Part shown: piece by piece, positions 29,737 through 38,173 of the stretch
Position numbering within the stretch: the first letter of the stretch is position 1
How the letters are laid out: every line of letters starts with the position of its first letter
NCBI GenBank assembly: GCA_910586365.1
Contig: CAJUGP010000008.1
Location: 1-62,089, forward strand
Length of the DNA stretch: 62,089 nt
Direction of reading: 5' to 3'
Origin: an uncultured Christensenella sp.
GTDB taxonomy: Bacteria > Bacillota > Clostridia > Christensenellales > Borkfalkiaceae
Translations under genes and position numbers: made by a program
The notes under the pieces: model-generated
What the model was told of the DNA's origin: nothing
What the model saw: the letters and a program-made list of their open reading frames with translations, nothing else
The model's database searches: none

Positions 29737-30906
29737 ATGACTGAAACGACAAAAAACTTATTTTTAGCGGTTGGTAATCCCGTTTACGAAATAATCGACA
29801 CGGAAAAGATTATCCAACTTGCATTGGAAAACGGCGATGCTTTGACTTCTTCGGAGGTTCAAATGCTGATAAATATTAAAGGAGTTTCCATAAACTCCAA
29901 GCCGCGGCGCGACGGCAGGTTTCAGGGTTGCGTTGCGACGTGCGGCGGAAAGAAATACTTCTACGGCTCATCCCGTGAAGAAGTAGCTTTCAAAATCAAA
30001 CTTTTCTTTAAGGAGGATAAAAAAGAAGAAAAAGAGGAAAAAAAGAAGAAGGAGAAATATTCCCCTACCTTTCGGGAATTTGCAGACAAATGGCTCGACG
30101 TATACAAACGCCCCAACTTGAAACCGTCGTCGATTGCAAATTTGGTTTATACGCTTGAACCCGCCTATAAAGCATTGGGAAAAAAGCAAATGCGGAATAT
30201 TACGGCGGACGACGTTCAGGAGCTGCTGTTATCTATCGACGCACCGACAAAACGCAAGATTTGCAAGATCAATCTCGGACAGATTTTCAAGAAAGCGCTT
30301 GTGCAGAAAATTATTCGGTATAATCCCTGCGATGCCGTTGAAATTAAAAAACATACTTCAACGCATAAAAAGGCGCTTACCGTGGACGAACAGGAAAGAT
30401 TTCTGCAAGCCGCCAAAGCAAGTAAGCACGAGCTTTTATACCGCTTTTTGCTTTCGTCGGGATTGCGTATCGGAGAGGCGTTGGCACTCACGAAAGCAGA
30501 CTTCGGAAAGGAAAGCGTGACGGTATCGAAAAACGTAGTCTATTTGAAAGGGAAACGAATCGAACAGGACACGCCTAAAACACAGGCAGGAAACCGCACC
30601 GTACCGATCAATGAAGAGCTTGTTCAAGAGATATTGGAGCATGCGCAAAACGATCTTGTATTTTCCTGCACCTACAATGCGGCAAAGCTCGGCATCGAAT
30701 ACCTTGCAAAGAATACGGGGATAAAAGTATCTCTTCATATCCTGCGGCATACTTACGCAACAAGACTGGAAGAAAAAGGCGTCCCGCCAAAGGTAAAGCA
30801 ATACCTTATGGGACATGCGTCGTTGCAAATGACGCAAGACGTTTACACGGATATTCAGCTAAAATACGTGGAAAGTCTTTCAGATATGATCAAATCGCTG
30901 TTTTGA
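29737..30906 (+). CDS. int: Tyrosine-recombinase integrase
   Basis: 389 residues from the ATG at 29,737. An N-terminal arm-binding region with a lysine-rich linker (~residues 95-115) precedes a core-binding domain and the catalytic domain: arginine in SGLRIGEAL, LHILRHTYATRL, YLMGHAS and the nucleophile tyrosine in DVYTDI. Catalyses prophage integration and, with helpers, excision. The 3' end faces the host gene lon, so the attachment site lies just beyond. Confidence 0.95.
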   Translation: MTETTKNLFLAVGNPVYEIIDTEKIIQLALENGDALTSSEVQMLINIKGVSINSKPRRDGRFQGCVATCGGKKYFYGSSREEVAFKIKLFFKEDKKEEKEEKKKKEKYSPTFREFADKWLDVYKRPNLKPSSIANLVYTLEPAYKALGKKQMRNITADDVQELLLSIDAPTKRKICKINLGQIFKKALVQKIIRYNPCDAVEIKKHTSTHKKALTVDEQERFLQAAKASKHELLYRFLLSSGLRIGEALALTKADFGKESVTVSKNVVYLKGKRIEQDTPKTQAGNRTVPINEELVQEILEHAQNDLVFSCTYNAAKLGIEYLAKNTGIKVSLHILRHTYATRLEEKGVPPKVKQYLMGHASLQMTQDVYTDIQLKYVESLSDMIKSLF

Positions 30907-31074
30907 CATATATTTTTGTTTCGGTTTGACACATAAACCGACAGCAAAAACGACAGTAATTTTGATCAAAACGACGCTTTTAAGCAAGAAATAGTGTAAA
31001 AATCGTGCCGTTTTTGCCAAAAATCTCCCCGATCAACGTCTAAAAACGCACACGTAATTTTTACAAAAAAACGG
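30907..31074. other. Probable prophage right-end attachment region
   Basis: No gene is seen. Between the integrase stop and the lon promoter the sequence has AACCGACAG and AACGACAG repeats and AT-rich stretches that could be integrase arm sites. The core cannot be assigned without the left end. Confidence 0.4.
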
Positions 31075-31103
31075 TTGAAAGAGCGTTCGGCGTGTGATAT
31101 AAT
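31075..31103 (+). promoter_or_regulatory. lon promoter
   Basis: TTGAAA (31,075-31,080), 17 bp, TATAAT (31,098-31,103), about 50 bases upstream of the lon start. Confidence 0.8.
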
Positions 31104-31157
31104 GTCATAGCACTGTAAAAACCCAAATTTTTCCAAACCCAAAGGAGTTATGCCGAC

Positions 31158-33485
31158 ATGCAAACGATCAGCGAACCGACGGCGCTTACCGTCGTCCCCA
31201 TGCGCTCGCAAGTTATTTTTCCCAATACGACGGGCGTGTTCGACGTCGGCAGAAAGCTTTCGATCGCCGCCGTGGAGCAGGCGGAACAAAACGGGCACTG
31301 CGTTTTTTTAACGCGCCAATACCGTTCCGAGGACGAATCCCCCACCCGCAGCGACATTTGCGCCGTGGGTACAGTGGCGCGCATCCGTCAGACGACGCGC
31401 CTTCCCGGCAATCAACTGCGCGTTTACTATACGGGGCTTTACCGCGCCCGAATTCTCAGTTTTTATATGCAGAACGACGCGCTTGTCGCCGTGCTCGAAC
31501 GCACGCAAAGCATCCGCGACGAACGCAAAACCGAAGAGGCGTATTTGCGTATCGCGCAGGAGAACGCCGAAAAACTCATCGAGAACGGCGCGAAAGGTCG
31601 CAAGGAACTCGAAGCGGCAATCGAGGGCGTGCACGATCCCGAACTGTTCGTCGATCTGTGCGCGCATTACGCAAATCTTAAAGACGACGCCAAACAAACG
31701 CTGCTTGAAGAGCCTGCCGTTACCAAACGTCTGGCGCTGCTCTCGGGCTATTTGCAGGAAGAAAACGAAGTGCTCTCTCTCGCCAAGCTGATCGGCGAAG
31801 AAGTGCGCAAGAACATCGACAAAGCGCAGCGCGAATATTACCTGCGCGAACAGCTGAAAGTCATTCACGAGCAGCTCGGCGACGACATGGAAGAAGCCGA
31901 CGTGCTGCGCGAAAAGATTCTTTCCAAAAAGCTCCCTTCCGCCGTGGAAGAAAAAGCGCTGCACGATCTCAAACGCATGGACAAGATGCCCGCGTCCTCG
32001 CCCGAATACGCCGTCTTGCGCAATTATCTCGACTGGATCGTCGAGCTGCCTTGGAACGAAGAAACGCAGGACGTGCAATCGCTTGCCGACGTGGAAAAAA
32101 CGCTCGACGACGACCATTACGGTCTGGAAAAAATAAAAGAACGCGTCGTGGAATACCTTGCGGTGCATAAGCTGACGAACGCGCTCAAATCGCCCATACT
32201 CTGCCTTGTCGGTCCGCCCGGCGTGGGAAAGACAAGCATTGCGACTTCCATCGCCCGCGCGCTGGGCAGAACGTTCGTGCGCATGAGCTTGGGCGGCGTA
32301 AAAGACGAAGCGGAAATCCGCGGTCACCGCCGCACGTATATCGGCGCGATGCCGGGGCGCATCGTGTTCGAGCTGAAAAACGCCAAAACGGTCAACCCCG
32401 TGTTTTTGCTCGACGAAGTAGATAAAATCTCTTCCGACATGCGCGGCGATCCTGCAAGCGCGCTGTTGGAAGTGCTCGACCCCGAGCAGAACGCCACCTT
32501 CCGCGACCGCTATCTCGAAGTCCCTTACGATCTTTCCAAAGTCCTCTTTATCGCCACGGCAAACACGCTCGACACCATTCCCGCGCCCCTGCGCGACCGC
32601 ATGGAGATCATCGAGCTTTCGGGCTACACGCCGCAGGAAAAACAGGAAATCGCTAAACGATACCTCGTGCCGAAAAAGCGCAAGGAATGCGGACTTTCCG
32701 CCGCCGATCTTACGGTGAGCGACGGGGCGATCGCCGCCATGATAACAGGCTACACGATGGAAGCGGGCGTGCGCGGTTTAGAACGCACGGTGGGAACGGT
32801 CTGCCGCAAAGCCGCCGTGCGCATCGCCAAAGACGAAAACAAGAAACTCAACGTAACCAAAAAGAATCTCGAAGAATTTCTCGGTGCAAAACGCTTTCAC
32901 GGCGACGACGAAATGCTGCAACGCGACGAGATCGGCGCGGCGACGGGGCTTGCCTGGACGGCGGTCGGCGGAACAACGCTCACGATCGAGGTTTCCGCCA
33001 TGCAGGGGAAAGGCGAAATTCTGCTTACGGGCAAACTCGGCGACGTCATGCAGGAATCGGCGCGTGCTGCGATCAGTTATCTACGTTCAAACGCCGATAA
33101 ATACGGGTTGGACGAAGAGATTTTTGAAAAAACCGACATACACGTGCACGTTCCCGAGGGTGCGACGCCCAAAGACGGACCGAGCGCGGGCATCACGATG
33201 GCGACGGCGATCCTCTCCGCCCTCACGCGCAATCCCGTGCGCCGCGACGTCGCCATGACGGGCGAAATCACATTGCACGGCAAAGTCCTGCCGATCGGCG
33301 GACTCAAAGAAAAAGCGCTTGCCGCAAGCCGCATCGGCATTCACGACATCATTATTCCCGAAGACAACCGCAAGGACATGGAAGAGATTCCCGAGGCGGT
33401 GCGCAGCGGACTTAACTTTATCTGCGTCAATAATGTGGAACAGGTGTTTGAAACGGCGGTAACGGGGATCGGTTATGGTCATTAA
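31158..33485 (+). CDS. lon: ATP-dependent protease La
   Basis: 775 residues, usual length. N-terminal LAN substrate domain, a helical segment, AAA+ module with Walker A GPPGVGKTS (~352-360) and Walker B VFLLDEVDK, and a C-terminal serine-lysine protease with KDGPSAGITMATA (Ser ~676) and GGLKEKALA (Lys ~718). Degrades misfolded and regulatory proteins. Starts with GGAGT upstream; overlaps ysxC by 11 bases. Confidence 0.98.
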   Translation: MQTISEPTALTVVPMRSQVIFPNTTGVFDVGRKLSIAAVEQAEQNGHCVFLTRQYRSEDESPTRSDICAVGTVARIRQTTRLPGNQLRVYYTGLYRARILSFYMQNDALVAVLERTQSIRDERKTEEAYLRIAQENAEKLIENGAKGRKELEAAIEGVHDPELFVDLCAHYANLKDDAKQTLLEEPAVTKRLALLSGYLQEENEVLSLAKLIGEEVRKNIDKAQREYYLREQLKVIHEQLGDDMEEADVLREKILSKKLPSAVEEKALHDLKRMDKMPASSPEYAVLRNYLDWIVELPWNEETQDVQSLADVEKTLDDDHYGLEKIKERVVEYLAVHKLTNALKSPILCLVGPPGVGKTSIATSIARALGRTFVRMSLGGVKDEAEIRGHRRTYIGAMPGRIVFELKNAKTVNPVFLLDEVDKISSDMRGDPASALLEVLDPEQNATFRDRYLEVPYDLSKVLFIATANTLDTIPAPLRDRMEIIELSGYTPQEKQEIAKRYLVPKKRKECGLSAADLTVSDGAIAAMITGYTMEAGVRGLERTVGTVCRKAAVRIAKDENKKLNVTKKNLEEFLGAKRFHGDDEMLQRDEIGAATGLAWTAVGGTTLTIEVSAMQGKGEILLTGKLGDVMQESARAAISYLRSNADKYGLDEEIFEKTDIHVHVPEGATPKDGPSAGITMATAILSALTRNPVRRDVAMTGEITLHGKVLPIGGLKEKALAASRIGIHDIIIPEDNRKDMEEIPEAVRSGLNFICVNNVEQVFETAVTGIGYGH

Positions 33486-34056
33486 AGAAGCAAATTTCAT
33501 TACGTCGGCGGCGCGCGCCGAACAGTTTCTCACGCCGCAGAAACCGATGATCGCCGTATGCGGAAAATCCAACGCGGGCAAGAGCACGCTCATTAACATG
33601 CTTGCGGGGCGCAAAAAGCTCGCCAAAACGAGCGGCGATCCGGGCAGAACGCGGCTTGTGAACTATTTCGACTTCGGGCAGTTTCTGCTTGCCGATCTGC
33701 CGGGCTACGGCTATGCCGCCGTCGCAAAGAGCGAAAAGGAAAAATGGGCGAAGCTCTTAGACGATTTCTTTCTGCAAAAGGAGCATATCGCGCACGTGTT
33801 TCTGTTGAGCGATATCCGCCGCGATCCTTCGGAAGACGATGTGCAAATGGTTTCTTTTCTGAATTACCATATCGTTCCGTTTACGGTGATTTTAACGAAA
33901 AGCGACAAGCTTTCGCGCATGAAAGTCAAGGAACAGACGCGACGCGTGGCGCAGAAATACGGTTTGGGCGAAGCAAACGTGCTGGCGGTTTCGGGCGTAT
34001 CGGGCGACGGAAAAGACGCGTTGCTTGCGAAAATATCGCAGATCATAGCAAATTAA
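33475..34056 (+). CDS. ysxC: Ribosome-assembly GTPase YsxC/EngB
   Basis: 193 residues. G1 GKSNAGKST, G3 ADLPGYGYA, G4 LTKSDKLSR. Needed for late assembly of the large ribosomal subunit. The lon-ysxC order is standard in Bacillota, and the genes are translationally coupled. Confidence 0.95.
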   Translation: MVIKEANFITSAARAEQFLTPQKPMIAVCGKSNAGKSTLINMLAGRKKLAKTSGDPGRTRLVNYFDFGQFLLADLPGYGYAAVAKSEKEKWAKLLDDFFLQKEHIAHVFLLSDIRRDPSEDDVQMVSFLNYHIVPFTVILTKSDKLSRMKVKEQTRRVAQKYGLGEANVLAVSGVSGDGKDALLAKISQIIAN

Positions 34057-34062
34057 TATAGC

Positions 34063-34104
34063 AAAAGCAGGGGCGCCATGTTCATACATGGCGCCCCTGC
34101 TTTT
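34063..34104. terminator. Bidirectional terminator after lon-ysxC
   Basis: Perfect 19-bp inverted repeat AAAAGCAGGGGCGCCATGT / ACATGGCGCCCCTGCTTTT around a 4-nt loop, flanked by A and T. Confidence 0.9.
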
Positions 34105-34470
34105 ATAAAAATACTCTGTCACCCTGAGCGCAGCGTTGTGTCATGTTGAGCCTAGCCCCGCTGTCATGTTGAGCATGTATGGAGACCGCAAACATGCCCC
34201 CCTTGTGTAAAGGGGGTGAAGGGGGGATTGCTTTCCCCTGTCATTCAGTCCCGCCTTAGGCGGCACTATCGCACGGCGCGATGTAGCCTGTCGAGGAATC
34301 TGAGATGTTTCGGCTACGCTCAACATGACAGAGGGGGAAGGGGCATGTTTGCAGTTGCCATACATAGGGGCATGTTTACGATCCCCATACATAGGGGCAT
34401 GTTTACGATCCCCATACATAGGGGCATATTTACGATCCCCCTGTCACCCTGAGCGCAGCCGAAGGGTCTA
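34105..34470. repeat. Dispersed-repeat island 1 (gene-free 34,105-34,467)
   Basis: No gene. Carries TGTCACCCTGAGCGCAG-type repeats, a CCCCTTGTGTAAAGGGG-type repeat, and four tandem 27-bp units of GGGGCATGTTTACGATCCCC at 34,340-34,441. The right edge, 34,442-34,470, supplies the hemZ stop codon. The 27-bp period keeps an open frame, but it is not a gene. Confidence 0.85.
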
Positions 34471-35829
34471 ACCGAACAGCTTCGCCCTTTCTTCGATCAG
34501 TTTTTCCGTTTTCGCCAAATAGGTTACAATGTCTTTGGGACTTGCCAACCGTTCGATGCGCCCTTCATGCAGAAAAACGCGTTTGCCGATCGCATTCGCC
34601 CCCACCGCCAAATTATCCGCCGACTCTTCCATAACGTCGATATTATACACGGACGCAAACCCCTTTTTCGTCCAGCCAACGTTCTCGTGCGAGCCTGCCA
34701 TATATTTTTGGCGGTACAGATAATAAGGTTCGTATCCCGCCGCCGTGAGCGCCTTTCTCGAATAAGCGATCATGCCCGAAAGCTGCCCTTCCGCAAGCGA
34801 CTGCGTTTCCTCTTTGAGCCGCGCGCCCTTCTTCAAGCACAGCGTATGCACGGTGATATTCTCGGGAGAAAGCGCGATCGCCTTATCCACGCTTGCGCAA
34901 AACTCCTCTTCGCTCTCGTCCGTAAGCCCCGCGATCAGATCGCAGTTTACCGTAAAGCCGAACGGCGCAGCCATTTCAAACGCCTCTTCCACCTGCCGCG
35001 CGGTGTGTTTTCTGCCGATCCGTTCAAGCGTTTTATCCGAAAAGCTCTGCGCGTTGATGCACAGCCGCGTTACGCCGTAATCCTTGCAAAGCTGCAATTT
35101 CTCGCGCGTAAACACGTCGGCGCGCCCCGCCTCGACGGTAAACTCCTTCCCCCCGACGAACGGCGAAACGGCTTTTAACACCCGTTCGAGTTGAACGGGT
35201 TCGAGCACGAAGGGCGTGCCGCCGCCGATATACACCGACCGCAGCCGTTTGATAAGCGGCTTTGCCGCCTCGATCTCCCGTTCGAGCGCCGCAAGATAAT
35301 CTTCCACATACCGCCGCGTTTTTTCGATCGGCGCGGTGACGAAAGAGCAGTAAACGCACTTCGTGGGGCAGAACGGCAGGGAAACGTATAAATCGCAATT
35401 TCCCTCTCTGCGTTCGTAAACGCCCTTCTGCCCCGCGATCACGCGGCGCACAAGCTCGATATTCTCCTCGGATACGCGCAGCTGACGGAAGAGCTTTGTA
35501 AAATCTTCCCCCTGTTCGAGCTGCGCATAGGCAAGCCGCGTCGGGCGGATACCCGTAAGCGACCCCCACGGCAGATCGCGCCCGAACCGTTCGCGCAGCA
35601 GCTCGTAAAGGGAAAGCTTCGCATAGCGTTTGACAAGGCTTTTTTCTTCGGCGAACCCTTCGGGGAAAAATTCATAACCGTATTCGCGCACGCCGATGCG
35701 GAAGCGGTTGCGATACAGAAAGCCGCACGTCTCCGTTTCGTGCTCGATTTCGAGCGATTCCGCCTCGGGGAATAGCCGCACGACGTCCATGAGCTCGGGG
35801 ATAAGATACTCCAAATTGCTTGTTATCAT
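34468..35829 (-). CDS. hemZ: HemZ-like radical-SAM coproporphyrinogen oxidase-family protein
   Basis: 453 residues. An N-terminal HemZ-specific domain is followed by a radical-SAM core: LPFCPTKCVYCSF binds the 4Fe-4S cluster, then VYIGGGTPFVLE and LTDESEEEF. Family members act on porphyrinogens or related substrates; the role in an organism without other visible heme genes is uncertain. Its TAG stop lies inside a dispersed repeat. Preceded by the MBL gene. Confidence 0.9.
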   Translation of the reverse strand: MITSNLEYLIPELMDVVRLFPEAESLEIEHETETCGFLYRNRFRIGVREYGYEFFPEGFAEEKSLVKRYAKLSLYELLRERFGRDLPWGSLTGIRPTRLAYAQLEQGEDFTKLFRQLRVSEENIELVRRVIAGQKGVYERREGNCDLYVSLPFCPTKCVYCSFVTAPIEKTRRYVEDYLAALEREIEAAKPLIKRLRSVYIGGGTPFVLEPVQLERVLKAVSPFVGGKEFTVEAGRADVFTREKLQLCKDYGVTRLCINAQSFSDKTLERIGRKHTARQVEEAFEMAAPFGFTVNCDLIAGLTDESEEEFCASVDKAIALSPENITVHTLCLKKGARLKEETQSLAEGQLSGMIAYSRKALTAAGYEPYYLYRQKYMAGSHENVGWTKKGFASVYNIDVMEESADNLAVGANAIGKRVFLHEGRIERLASPKDIVTYLAKTEKLIEERAKLFG

Positions 35830-35831
35830 CG

Positions 35832-36437
35832 TTAAAATCCGTAAAATTGACGTTCGGAAAACAGCAAGGAATCTTCGCCGTGTCCCGTATAGAGTTTATA
35901 GTTTTTGCCGAGCGCGAACAGCTTTTTCAAGCTGTTTTCCAGCGCAAAATAACTGCCCGTGGGCAGATCGCACCTGCCGTAACTGCCGCAAAAAAGCGTG
36001 TCGCCCGTAAACAGACAATCGCCGATTTCATAACAGCAGCCGCCCGCCGTATGCCCCGGCGTTGCGATCACGCGCACCTTCATGCCGCACAGTTCTATTT
36101 CCTGCCCGTCGCGTAAAAGCACGTCGATTTGGAAGGGCGCGATCGGAATACCGCCGCCCATGGTTGCGGCAAGATTGTTTTCGCCCAGCACAAGCGCGCG
36201 TTCCTCTTTCATGCACGCAACCTTAGCGCCCTGCCCGTAAAACGCGCCGACGCCGCCGATATGGTCGAAATGTCCGTGCGTTAAGAGCACGTGCGTCACG
36301 TTCAAACCGCGTTTTTTCGCCTCGTCGAACACGCGCGGCTGCGCGGGATCGATCGCGACCGCCGTTTTTCCGTCGTCCGTGATCAGATAGCTGTTCGCCG
36401 CGAACCCGACGGGATATATTTTATGTACCGTGATCAT
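35832..36437 (-). CDS. MBL-fold hydrolase (glyoxalase II-like)
   Basis: 201 residues. LLTHGHFDHIGG is the HxHxDH metal motif; GHTAGGCC, FTGDTLFCG and YTGHGED complete the zinc site. Small version of the YcbL/GloB group, usually between dtd/relA and hemZ in Clostridia. Adjacent to hemZ by two bases. Confidence 0.9.
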   Translation of the reverse strand: MITVHKIYPVGFAANSYLITDDGKTAVAIDPAQPRVFDEAKKRGLNVTHVLLTHGHFDHIGGVGAFYGQGAKVACMKEERALVLGENNLAATMGGGIPIAPFQIDVLLRDGQEIELCGMKVRVIATPGHTAGGCCYEIGDCLFTGDTLFCGSYGRCDLPTGSYFALENSLKKLFALGKNYKLYTGHGEDSLLFSERQFYGF

Positions 36438-36438
36438 A

Positions 36439-37692
36439 TTAAATATAATAATCTCCCAACTTGATGCGTAACAATGCCTGACTCGCCTCCTTATAATCTT
36501 GCGCGGCGGCTTTTTGATACCATTCGACCGCCCGATTTAGGCTTTTCGTTACGCCTTCTCCGTTTTCATAGCAAACGCCCAAATGATATTGTGCCTCTGC
36601 AACCCCCTGTTGCGCCGCCTTTTCATACCATGCCGCCGCTTTCGCATAATCCTGCGTTACTCCTTCCCCGTATTCATAACAAACGCCCAAATTATGCTGT
36701 GCCTTTGCATATCCCTGTTGAGCCGCTTTTTCATACCATGCCGCCGCTTCCGCATGGTTTTGTGCCACTCCCCATCCTTTATCATAACAAATGCCTAAAT
36801 TATATTGTGCCTCTGCAAGCCCCTGTTGCGCCGCTTTTTCATACCATGCCGCTGCTTTCGCATAATCCTGCGCTACGCCTTCTCCTTTTTTATAACAAAC
36901 ACCAAAATTATTTTGTGCCACTGCAAATCCCTGCTGGGCTGCTTTTTCATACCATGCCGCCGCTTTGCTATAATCCTGTTTTACACCCCATCCCTTATCA
37001 TAACATGTACCCAAAGCATTTTGCGCCTCCGCAAGTCCCTGCTGAGCCGCCTTTTCATACCATACCGCCGCTTTCGCATAATCTTGCGCTACGCCTTCCC
37101 CTTTGGAATAACCGTTTCCCAGATTAAATTGTGCCGCTGCATATCCCTGCTGCGCCGCTTTTCCAAACAAAATCGCCGCTTGCGCATAATCCTGCGCTAC
37201 ACCCCGTCCGGTAGCATAACAATAGCCCAAACGAGTTTGTGCGTCCGCATCCCCCTGTTGCGCTGCCTTTTGATAGACTTCCGCCGCCTGTTTGTAACAC
37301 TTATCCAAATTCTTTTTCGCGTCTTCCAAACCCTGATTTGCCGATTTCTTATAAAATTCCGCCGCCCGATCGAAATCCTGTGCAACGCCTAACCCTTTTT
37401 GATAGCAAATGCCCAAATTGTTTTGCGCATACATATTCCCCTGCACGGCAGATTTTTGATACCACTCCGCCGCTTTTTCGTAATCCTGCGCTACGCCTTG
37501 CCCGTGATAATATCGGCTGCCCAAATAGCATTGTGCATTTTCGTTCCCCTGTGCGGCGGACTTTTGAAACCACGCCATCGCTTTAGCTATGTCCTGCGCC
37601 ACACCCTGCCCTTTTTCATAAGCCAACGCCAACTTCAACTGCGCCGCCGCGTCGCCCTGCTCCGCTTTTTTCTGCAATTCGTTTACGTCCAT
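36439..37692 (-). CDS. Sel1-repeat protein
   Basis: 417 residues with no signal peptide. About eleven 36-residue Sel1 repeats of the type AEAQYNLGICYDKGWGVAQN / AEAAAWYEKAAQQG; the fourth is shortened. These form helical solenoids that bind partners. Near-identical repeats imply recent internal duplication. It occupies the place where dtd often lies in this cluster. Confidence 0.9.
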   Translation of the reverse strand: MDVNELQKKAEQGDAAAQLKLALAYEKGQGVAQDIAKAMAWFQKSAAQGNENAQCYLGSRYYHGQGVAQDYEKAAEWYQKSAVQGNMYAQNNLGICYQKGLGVAQDFDRAAEFYKKSANQGLEDAKKNLDKCYKQAAEVYQKAAQQGDADAQTRLGYCYATGRGVAQDYAQAAILFGKAAQQGYAAAQFNLGNGYSKGEGVAQDYAKAAVWYEKAAQQGLAEAQNALGTCYDKGWGVKQDYSKAAAWYEKAAQQGFAVAQNNFGVCYKKGEGVAQDYAKAAAWYEKAAQQGLAEAQYNLGICYDKGWGVAQNHAEAAAWYEKAAQQGYAKAQHNLGVCYEYGEGVTQDYAKAAAWYEKAAQQGVAEAQYHLGVCYENGEGVTKSLNRAVEWYQKAAAQDYKEASQALLRIKLGDYYI

Positions 37693-37734
37693 GGTTCTTA
37701 CTCCTTTTTTATTCTTTTGCCGTGTGTTACGGCG

Positions 37735-38173
37735 TTGATTTTGGTTTGGATTCCTCGACTACGCTCGGAATGACATAACCCACTGTCATGTTAAACATAT
37801 CTCCCCTGTCATGTTGAGCGAAGTCGAAACATCTCAGATTCCTCGACTACGCTACATCGCGCCGCGCGCTCGTGCCGCCTAAGGCGGGGCAGAATGACAG
37901 GTGAAAGCAATCCCCCCTTCCCCCCTTTACACAAGGGGGGCATGTTGCGATCCCCATACACAGAGGCATGATGCGGTCCCCCCCCCCGTCACCCTGAGCG
38001 CAATCCCCCCGTCACCCCCTTTGCACAAGGGGGGCATGTTGGTAGTTCCCCATACACAGGGGCATGTTTGCAGTTCCGCTGTCATGTTGAGCGAAACCGA
38101 AACATCTCAGATTCCTCGACTACGCTCGGAATGACACAATACCCTGTCACCCTGAGCGCAGTCGAAGGGTCTA
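37735..38173. repeat. Dispersed-repeat island 2 (gene-free 37,693-38,170)
   Basis: Copies of GATTCCTCGACTACGCTCGGAATGACA-type and TGTCACCCTGAGCGCAG-type units, plus CCCCTTTACACAAGGGGGG-type units. The right edge (38,145-38,173) contains the relA stop codon. No gene is supported. Confidence 0.85.

Larger units (their letters stand above)
1..31050. mobile_element. Prophage (partial; left end outside window)
   Basis: Contiguous phage genes: terminase, portal, minor and major capsid, tail fibre, SSB, ERF, CI-like repressor and tyrosine integrase. The integrase ends at 30,906 and host lon starts at 31,158 behind its own promoter, so the right boundary lies in 30,907-31,074. The left attachment site is not in the window, so the core cannot be defined. 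Head genes run leftward and tail-fibre genes run rightward; tape measure and endolysin are not seen and may lie further left. Confidence 0.95.

Noticed and set aside
31308..32327. 339-codon frame antisense to lon
   Set aside because: Shadow of lon codon bias; no start context or known domain.
34141..34419. Open frame encoding tandem MYGDRKHAP repeats
   Set aside because: It is produced by the 27-bp tandem DNA repeat (a multiple of three), has no RBS, and its flanks are dispersed repeats.
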